Origin: Chloroflexota bacterium | GTDB taxonomy: Bacteria > Chloroflexota > Limnocylindria > Limnocylindrales > CSP1-4 | DNA: 19,461 nucleotides | Assembly (NCBI GenBank): GCA_021812735.1 | Contig: JAKAMV010000078.1 | Coordinates: 1 to 19,461, forward strand | Direction: 5' to 3' | Shown: positions 15,084 through 19,461 of the stretch, piece after piece | How positions within the stretch are numbered: the stretch's first letter is position 1 | Layout of the letters: each line of letters opens with the position of its first letter | Position numbers and translations under genes: made by a program | Notes under the pieces: generated by a model | Databases searched by the model: none | Told to the model about the DNA's origin: nothing | Seen by the model: the letters and a program-made list of their open reading frames with translations, nothing else

Positions 15084-15110
15084 TCGGCTGACGGGCGGGC
15101 AGGCCTCCCC

Positions 15111-15126
15111 GCCGCGCGAACGCGGC
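15111..15126. terminator. hairpin between convergent genes
   Basis: GCCGCG and CGCGGC form a 6-bp stem with a CGAA tetraloop, between the stop at 15083 (+) and the stop at 15174 (-). It could terminate either strand; no U-tract is present. The rest of the 90-base gap is GC-rich without other signals. Confidence 0.35.
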
Positions 15127-15173
15127 CGCCGCGGCGCGACGACTGCGGAACGGCCCCGAATGCCTCCGGGCGC

Positions 15174-16403
15174 TTAGCCGTGGGCCGCGGCCTGGCGCCG
15201 GAACAGCCGCAGGCCCGACCGGGCGGGCGCGGGCGCGGGGCCGATGCCGGCGATGGCGTCCGCGAGGGCCAGGAACTCCTGGGTGATCTTCTCGCGCGGC
15301 GCCATCTCCACGAGCGTCTTGCCCTCGTTGAGGGTCCGCACCACGAGCATGCCGCCCGATCGGATCCGGCCGAAGGCCACCAGGCCGATCGCCCGCTCAA
15401 CGTCGGCGACCGACACGCCGCTCTCGGCCCGGTTGACGACCAGCGAGAGCCGGTCGCGCACGCCCAGTTCGTCCGCCACCTCGACCAGCTTGAGCACAGC
15501 GCGGATCGCGGGGAGGTCGGGGGTGACCGGAACGACGATCCGGTCGGCCATGTCGAACACCGCCCGGTTGAGCGGGCTGTACGAGGGGTGCAGGTCCACG
15601 ATCACCACGTCGGCCGCGCGCCGGGCGCCGGCGAGGGCATTCGCCACGCGCTCCGGCTCGAGGATCTCGGTGCGGATCGGGCTGGACGAGAGCGCGAGGA
15701 CCCTGAGCCCGGACGGGTGGGCCGACGCCTGCTCGTCAAATGAGAGGACCGGCCCGCCCTCGAGCTCGTCCCGCCACGCGTCCGCGACCGTCCCGACACC
15801 ATCCATCCCCAGCGAGCTCGGGATGTGGCCCGTGACCGTGTCAGCGTCCACGAGCAGCACTCGCTTCCCGCGGGCGGTCAGCGCGGCGGCGAGATTGACG
15901 GACACCATGGTCTTGCCCACGCCGCCCTTGGGGTTGAACACCGCGACCACCTGGCCGCGCCGAGACCAGTCGCCGGTCGCCATGTGACCCGCGAGGACCG
16001 GACCGCTGCCGTCGTCAACGGCGGCGGATCGGATGACCATCGCCTCCACGCGCCAGCGGATCGACTCGGCGGAGTACGGGCGGGTCAGGTACTCGTCGGT
16101 CTCGTGGCCGGCTGCGGACTCGTCGAGGCGGTCGAGTGTCTGGGGGTTGACCACGAGCAGGGCCGGGACGTCCCGGCCGCCGTGCAGCAGGCCCCAGGCG
16201 CGGCTGGCGTCCTCGGGGTCGCCCTCCACGTCGACCACGCCCACGGCGATGTCGCGGCGCGTGGCGAGCAGGTCGGCCAGGGCCTTGGCGTGGTCGACGG
16301 TGATCGGGTCGAAGCCTGCCTTGCGCAGTTCGTCGATGACCGGCGCGCGCTCGGCCGGGGGCAGCAGGACGGCGATCGCAGGACGCCCGTTGGTCGGGGA
16401 CAT
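15174..16403 (-). CDS. CpaE/TadZ-like protein: receiver-like domain plus ParA/MinD ATPase
   Basis: A 409-residue protein. Residues about 8-125 resemble a response-regulator receiver: strands IAVLLPP and VGVVDVEGD (D58 at the phosphoacceptor position), then DEYLTRPYSAESIRWRVEAM, the usual Lys/Arg-Pro ending. The acidic pair after strand 1 is missing, so it is probably a pseudo-receiver. The ATPase follows: deviant Walker A FNPKGGVGKT (K159-T165), LLVDADTVTG (D186), VVIVDLHP (D270) and a VPVTPDLPAIR switch-like region. This layout is that of CpaE/TadZ, which localises pilus assembly machinery. No other tad genes are visible, so a general positioning ATPase is equally possible. A 7-base gap separates it from the upstream coiled-coil gene; a GGAGGG lies 11 bases before ATG 16403 inside that gene's end, indicating an operon. 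Confidence 0.82.
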   Translation of the reverse strand: MSPTNGRPAIAVLLPPAERAPVIDELRKAGFDPITVDHAKALADLLATRRDIAVGVVDVEGDPEDASRAWGLLHGGRDVPALLVVNPQTLDRLDESAAGHETDEYLTRPYSAESIRWRVEAMVIRSAAVDDGSGPVLAGHMATGDWSRRGQVVAVFNPKGGVGKTMVSVNLAAALTARGKRVLLVDADTVTGHIPSSLGMDGVGTVADAWRDELEGGPVLSFDEQASAHPSGLRVLALSSSPIRTEILEPERVANALAGARRAADVVIVDLHPSYSPLNRAVFDMADRIVVPVTPDLPAIRAVLKLVEVADELGVRDRLSLVVNRAESGVSVADVERAIGLVAFGRIRSGGMLVVRTLNEGKTLVEMAPREKITQEFLALADAIAGIGPAPAPARSGLRLFRRQAAAHG

Positions 16404-16410
16404 GGCGCTC

Positions 16411-18057
16411 TCAGCCCTCCGCTTCCGGGTCGCGGGCGGTCACGGAGACGGACCCGTCGCCGGTGGCTACGACCCGAGCGGCGAACCCGGGCATGGTCGG
16501 GATGGCGTCGCGGAACGAGATGTCCGGACGGTGGGTCGCGTTGAAGATGAACTCTCCGTCCGGGCCGGACGAGACGGCGACCGCAGCGACCCCCGCGATC
16601 CGGCCGAGATGCCGCTTGAAGGAGGCGATGCTGGCGACGGAGGCGAGTCCGGTCACCACGACTTGGGTGACGCGCGGTTCGCCCTCGGCAGCGGGACCGC
16701 CATGGCCGGGGAGCAGGCTGGCGAGCCGGTCCTGGTACGACTCGGTCTCGAAGCCGCCGGCGCCAACCCGCGCGGCGAGGGCCGCCTGGGCCTCCGGGTC
16801 TCCCTCGGGCGGCTGGCCGGCGCGCCCGGCGACGAGCTCGGCCGCCGTCTCGGCCGCGTCGGCGGCGGCCTCGGCAGTCTCGGCAGACTCGGCTGCTGCC
16901 TCGGCGGCGACAACCGCCTCGGCGGCCGCCTCGAGCGCGGCCATGATGGCCCCGCGGTCCACCGGGTCGCCGCCCTCGCCGTCCGGCGCGTCGCCAGGCG
17001 CGGCAGCGGGCAGGTCGTCGGCGCCCCACCGCGAGAACCCATCGGGGCCCGCCTGGGCGCCATCGCCATCGCCCTCGGCGGCGGCCCCCGGCTCCGCGGC
17101 GGGCGTGCGGGCCTCGGGCGCGTCCTCGTCGGACTCGGCCACGGTGTCCGGCCGCCCGTCCTCGAGCGGGCGCTCGGGCCCGTCGTCGCTCGTGTCGGCG
17201 GATCCGGCTGTCCCGGGCACGGCCCAGGCTGCCTCGGCGGCGCCATCGGCATCGGCACGGCGAGCGGCGGCGCCCTCGACCACCAGGCTGTCGAGGTCGG
17301 CGAGCGGCTCCACGGACGGCGGCTCGGGCATCGACTCGGCCATGGTCGCGAGGCGGGCCGGATCGTCCTCGGCCGCCAGGCGCTCGAAGTAGCCGTCCAT
17401 CGAGCGCCGGAAGTTGGCCACCGACGACTGGACCTCGGCGCAGCGATCCTCGATGGCCGCGGCATGGTCGGCAAGCTCGCGCTCGAGGAGGTGCTTGCGG
17501 TCCGCGATCCGGATCTCCGAGGTCTCCCGGATGCGGGCGATCTCGGCCTTGGCCCAGTCGCGCACGGCGGCGACATCGTCGTCGGCCCGGCCGCGGAGGG
17601 CCACCAGGCCCTCCTCGCTCTGGGCCCGGATCAGCTCGATGACCGCACCCGCCTCCGCCTCGAGCGCGCTCAGGCGCTGATCGCGGGCGGCTTCGGTCGT
17701 GGCCCGGATGGCGGCCGCCAGCTCGGCCATCAGCTTGGTGGACTTCCGGGGCACGGCGGGGGGGTTGGGCGAGGGCGCGGCCGTCAGCGTCGGGAGGTCC
17801 GGGGAGGATCCCGGCTCGCCGTCCGTTGGGCGGGTATCCGCGGGCCACTGCCGGGCAACCTGGAGGCCGAGGCGCGACGCGAAGTCCTGCTCGGGCCAGG
17901 CCATGGGCGGCGGGACGGGGCTCGGGTCCGGCACCGGGGCGTCGTCGCCCGTGACCTGGGACGCGGTGCTCTCCGGCGCCCGGTCCGCGGTGCTCTCCGG
18001 CGCCCGGTCCGTGCTCCAGGGGAGCCGGAAGCCGGGGCGGTTGTCGGTGCTCGCCAT
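16411..18057 (-). CDS. large coiled-coil, Ala-rich protein of unknown function
   Basis: A 548-residue protein not assignable to a family. The N-terminus (1-105) is Pro/Ser/Thr-rich and disordered and contains a perfect duplication of DRAPESTA at 17-24 and 25-32. Residues about 107-230 are a charged, helical, probably coiled-coil segment (AAIRATTEAARDQRLSALEA onward). An acidic, Ala/Gly/Pro-rich linker (about 235-368) leads to a nearly pure Ala/Glu helix (370-412). Residues about 461-543 form a small folded domain with a beta-alpha-beta pattern (VTQVVVTGLASVASIASFKR, then IAGVAAVAVSSGPDGEFIF), like ferredoxin-type ligand or protein-binding domains. There is no signal peptide or membrane helix. 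It is co-transcribed with the CpaE-like ATPase, so a partner or scaffold for that ATPase is a reasonable inference. Confidence 0.75.
   Translation of the reverse strand: MASTDNRPGFRLPWSTDRAPESTADRAPESTASQVTGDDAPVPDPSPVPPPMAWPEQDFASRLGLQVARQWPADTRPTDGEPGSSPDLPTLTAAPSPNPPAVPRKSTKLMAELAAAIRATTEAARDQRLSALEAEAGAVIELIRAQSEEGLVALRGRADDDVAAVRDWAKAEIARIRETSEIRIADRKHLLERELADHAAAIEDRCAEVQSSVANFRRSMDGYFERLAAEDDPARLATMAESMPEPPSVEPLADLDSLVVEGAAARRADADGAAEAAWAVPGTAGSADTSDDGPERPLEDGRPDTVAESDEDAPEARTPAAEPGAAAEGDGDGAQAGPDGFSRWGADDLPAAAPGDAPDGEGGDPVDRGAIMAALEAAAEAVVAAEAAAESAETAEAAADAAETAAELVAGRAGQPPEGDPEAQAALAARVGAGGFETESYQDRLASLLPGHGGPAAEGEPRVTQVVVTGLASVASIASFKRHLGRIAGVAAVAVSSGPDGEFIFNATHRPDISFRDAIPTMPGFAARVVATGDGSVSVTARDPEAEG
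17963..18010. repeat. 24-bp perfect tandem duplication within the coiled-coil gene
   Basis: Two identical 24-base units (17963-17986 and 17987-18010) encode the in-frame octapeptide repeat DRAPESTA on the minus strand. Identity at every base, including third codon positions, indicates a recent slippage or duplication event. Confidence 0.85.
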
Positions 18058-18092
18058 GAGTCAGGAACCTCTTCGCTCTGTGGCCTGCACGC

Positions 18093-18098
18093 ACCATA
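18093..18098 (-). promoter_or_regulatory. possible -10 box for the coiled-coil/CpaE operon
   Basis: On the minus strand this reads TATGGT, 35 bases before ATG 18057. The leader carries AGAGG about 10 bases before the start codon. The -35 region is poor. Confidence 0.35.
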
Positions 18099-18130
18099 GG
18101 CGTGGGTGGTGCCTGCGGGCAGCCGCTAGA

Positions 18131-18212
18131 GGTACCGGTGCCGAACCCCGGTGGTACCGGGCTCGGGCGCCCCGTCGCGCGCCTCCGGCGAAGCCCTGCC
18201 GGAAGGTATCGG
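18131..18212. repeat. GGTACCGG repeats in the divergent intergenic region
   Basis: GGTACCGG occurs at 18131-18138 and 18153-18160 (22 bases apart, about two helical turns), and the near copy GGTATCGG at 18205-18212. All lie between the divergent coiled-coil and moaA genes, and the third is just upstream of the moaA -10 box. They are candidate regulator sites; no regulator is known. Confidence 0.35.
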
Positions 18213-18225
18213 CCGAGCCGCGGCG

Positions 18226-18231
18226 TAGAAT
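18226..18231 (+). promoter_or_regulatory. -10 box of the leaderless moaA promoter
   Basis: TAGAAT ends 6 bases before GTG 18238 and no Shine-Dalgarno lies between them. The box and its preceding CG are identical to those at 12433, and the spacing equals that at 777, 2757 and 11357. Confidence 0.55.
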
Positions 18232-18237
18232 GGGGCC

Positions 18238-19443
18238 GTGCACCCCAGCGTCCCGCCCCATGCCGCCGCAGTCGCGACGGCGCCTAGTCCCAGCCCGGCC
18301 GGCCCGAGTCCGGCGGCCCCCGGCGCCCCGGCCCCGCCGTGGGCGTCCGCCCTTGCCGACACCGTGGGCGTGGCGTCGTCCGCCCTGGCGGCCGGCGTGT
18401 CCGCGGCGTCGTTCGACGGGCGCCCCGGGCTGATCGACACGCTGGGCCGAGCGCTCCGCGACCTGCGCATCTCGGTCACCGACCGCTGCAACTTCCGCTG
18501 CCCGTACTGCATGCCGGCCGAGGTGTTCGGGCGCGACTTCGCGTTCCTGCCGCGCGCCCAGGTGCTCACCTTCGAGGAGATCGCGCGGCTGGCCGCGGTG
18601 TTCGTCGGGCTCGGCGTCCACAAGCTGCGGATCACCGGCGGCGAGCCCCTGGCCCGGCGCGACCTGCCGGTTCTGGTGCGCTACCTGGCGTCGCTGCAGG
18701 CGCCCGGCGGCGAGGCCGTGGACCTCACGCTGACCACCAACGGATCGGCGCTCCGGACGCTGGCCGGGCCGCTGGCGGAGGCTGGCCTGCGCCGGGTCAC
18801 GGTGTCCCTCGACTCGCTCGACGACGCGGTGTTCGGGCGGATGAACGGGGTGGACTTCCCGGTCGCCCGGGTCCTCGACGGCATCGGTGCCGCCCGGTCC
18901 GCGGGGCTGGCGCCGATCAAGGTCAACACGGTGGTCCGGCGCGGCCTCAACGAGGACGCGATCCTGCCGCTCGCCCGCTGGGCCCGCGACCAGGGCCTGG
19001 TCCTGCGGTTCATCGAGTACATGGACGTGGGGCACACCAACGGCTGGCGCCTGGACGATGCGGTGCCGGCGGCCGAGATCCTCGAGACGCTCGACGCGGC
19101 GATGCCCGTCGAGCCGGTCCTCGCCGGCTATCGCGGCGAGGTCGCCGGGCGGTACCGCTATCGTGACGGGGGCGGCGAGGTGGGCGTCATCGCCTCGGTC
19201 ACGCGGCCCTTCTGCGGCGACTGCACCCGGGCGAGGCTATCCGCCGACGGCAACCTGTTCACCTGCCTGTTCGCCGTGGGCGGCACGGACCTCAAGGCGG
19301 CGCTGCGCGCCGGTGCCTCCGACGCGGAGCTGGCCGCGCTGGTCCAGGGGGTCTGGGCGGCTCGTTCGGACCGCTACTCGGAGCTCCGCTCGGCCGCCAC
19401 CACGAGCCTGCCGAAGGTGGAGATGCACTCGGTCGGCGGGTGA
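18238..19443 (+). CDS. moaA: GTP 3',8-cyclase MoaA, with long N-terminal extension
   Basis: A 401-residue radical SAM enzyme that converts GTP to 3',8-cyclo-GTP in the first step of molybdenum cofactor synthesis. The N-terminal 4Fe-4S/SAM site is CNFRCPYC (C84, C88, C91), preceded by LRISVTDR. ITGGEPLARRDL (about 132-143) is the SAM-contacting segment, and the second cluster uses C326, C329 and C343 (PFCGDCTRARLSADGNLFTC). The protein ends in GG, as functional MoaA proteins must for activity. Compared with typical MoaA, about 60 extra Ala/Pro/Ser-rich residues precede the catalytic core. The GTG 18238 start is supported by the -10 box 6 bases upstream, but an internal start cannot be excluded. 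No other moa/mog gene is in view. Confidence 0.92.
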   Translation: MHPSVPPHAAAVATAPSPSPAGPSPAAPGAPAPPWASALADTVGVASSALAAGVSAASFDGRPGLIDTLGRALRDLRISVTDRCNFRCPYCMPAEVFGRDFAFLPRAQVLTFEEIARLAAVFVGLGVHKLRITGGEPLARRDLPVLVRYLASLQAPGGEAVDLTLTTNGSALRTLAGPLAEAGLRRVTVSLDSLDDAVFGRMNGVDFPVARVLDGIGAARSAGLAPIKVNTVVRRGLNEDAILPLARWARDQGLVLRFIEYMDVGHTNGWRLDDAVPAAEILETLDAAMPVEPVLAGYRGEVAGRYRYRDGGGEVGVIASVTRPFCGDCTRARLSADGNLFTCLFAVGGTDLKAALRAGASDAELAALVQGVWAARSDRYSELRSAATTSLPKVEMHSVGG

Positions 19444-19461
19444 CCCGCGCGGGCGTTGCCG

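Noticed and set aside
17963..18010. CRISPR-like repeat
   Set aside because: There are only two adjoining copies without spacers, inside a coding frame.
16033..18099. Plus-strand open frame of about 690 codons opposite the CpaE-like and coiled-coil genes
   Set aside because: Gly/Arg-rich translation without motifs. The minus strand carries the Walker A motif and the linked operon.
18058..18237. Molybdenum cofactor riboswitch upstream of moaA
   Set aside because: The predicted transcript begins at the start codon, leaving no leader, and no Moco-aptamer-like fold was apparent.

Overview
The window is a very GC-rich (roughly 70% or more by eye) bacterial chromosomal segment with tightly packed genes, strongly G/C-ending codons and GTG starts. 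Several start codons sit directly behind a -10 hexamer with no ribosome binding site, which indicates leaderless transcription. The gene set is a PHP/PolX tail, a CpaE-like ATPase, a DUF885 hydrolase and an Ala/Pro-extended MoaA. Together with the promoter style this fits a soil or freshwater Chloroflexota (for example a Limnocylindria-type lineage). An actinobacterium cannot be excluded, and no taxonomic marker gene is present. I see no tRNA, rRNA, CRISPR, transposase, integrase or phage gene, so the region looks like ordinary chromosome.

Layout. Bases 2-742 (+): C-terminal PHP domain of a PolX-type DNA polymerase/phosphoesterase, cut by the window edge. 789-1616 (+): polytopic membrane protein of unknown function. 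1821-2678 (+): TPR protein with a HIRAN-like middle and a very acidic tail, behind a good sigma70-type promoter. 2769-5477 (+): 902-residue protein that looks like a degenerate zinc-ribbon DNA methyltransferase fused to a restriction-endonuclease-like domain. 5639-7316/7318 (+): DUF885 metallohydrolase. 7377-8780 (-): PuuB/DAO-type FAD amine oxidoreductase. It diverges from 9033-10424 (+), a HemL-like class III aminotransferase, which is followed by 10477-11247 (+), an IclR regulator. 11369-12322 (+): MscS-type channel. 12473-14440 (+): acetyl-CoA synthetase, followed 4 bases later by a 212-residue unknown protein (14445-15083). 15174-16403 (-): CpaE/TadZ-like receiver-ParA protein, downstream of a 548-residue coiled-coil protein (16411-18057, -). 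18238-19443 (+): MoaA.

How they may work together. The aminotransferase, IclR and divergent FAD oxidoreductase look like a small regulated amine or amino-acid catabolic unit. A perfect 6-7-6 inverted repeat lies just downstream of the predicted -10 of the aminotransferase promoter and is a natural IclR operator candidate. The coiled-coil protein and the CpaE-like ATPase form a two-gene operon, probably for positioning or assembly at the cell envelope or pole. The TPR/HIRAN-like protein and the methyltransferase/nuclease-like protein are adjacent and both point to nucleic-acid work. They are the most interesting candidates for something undescribed, although each has its own promoter and no classical defence partner is visible.
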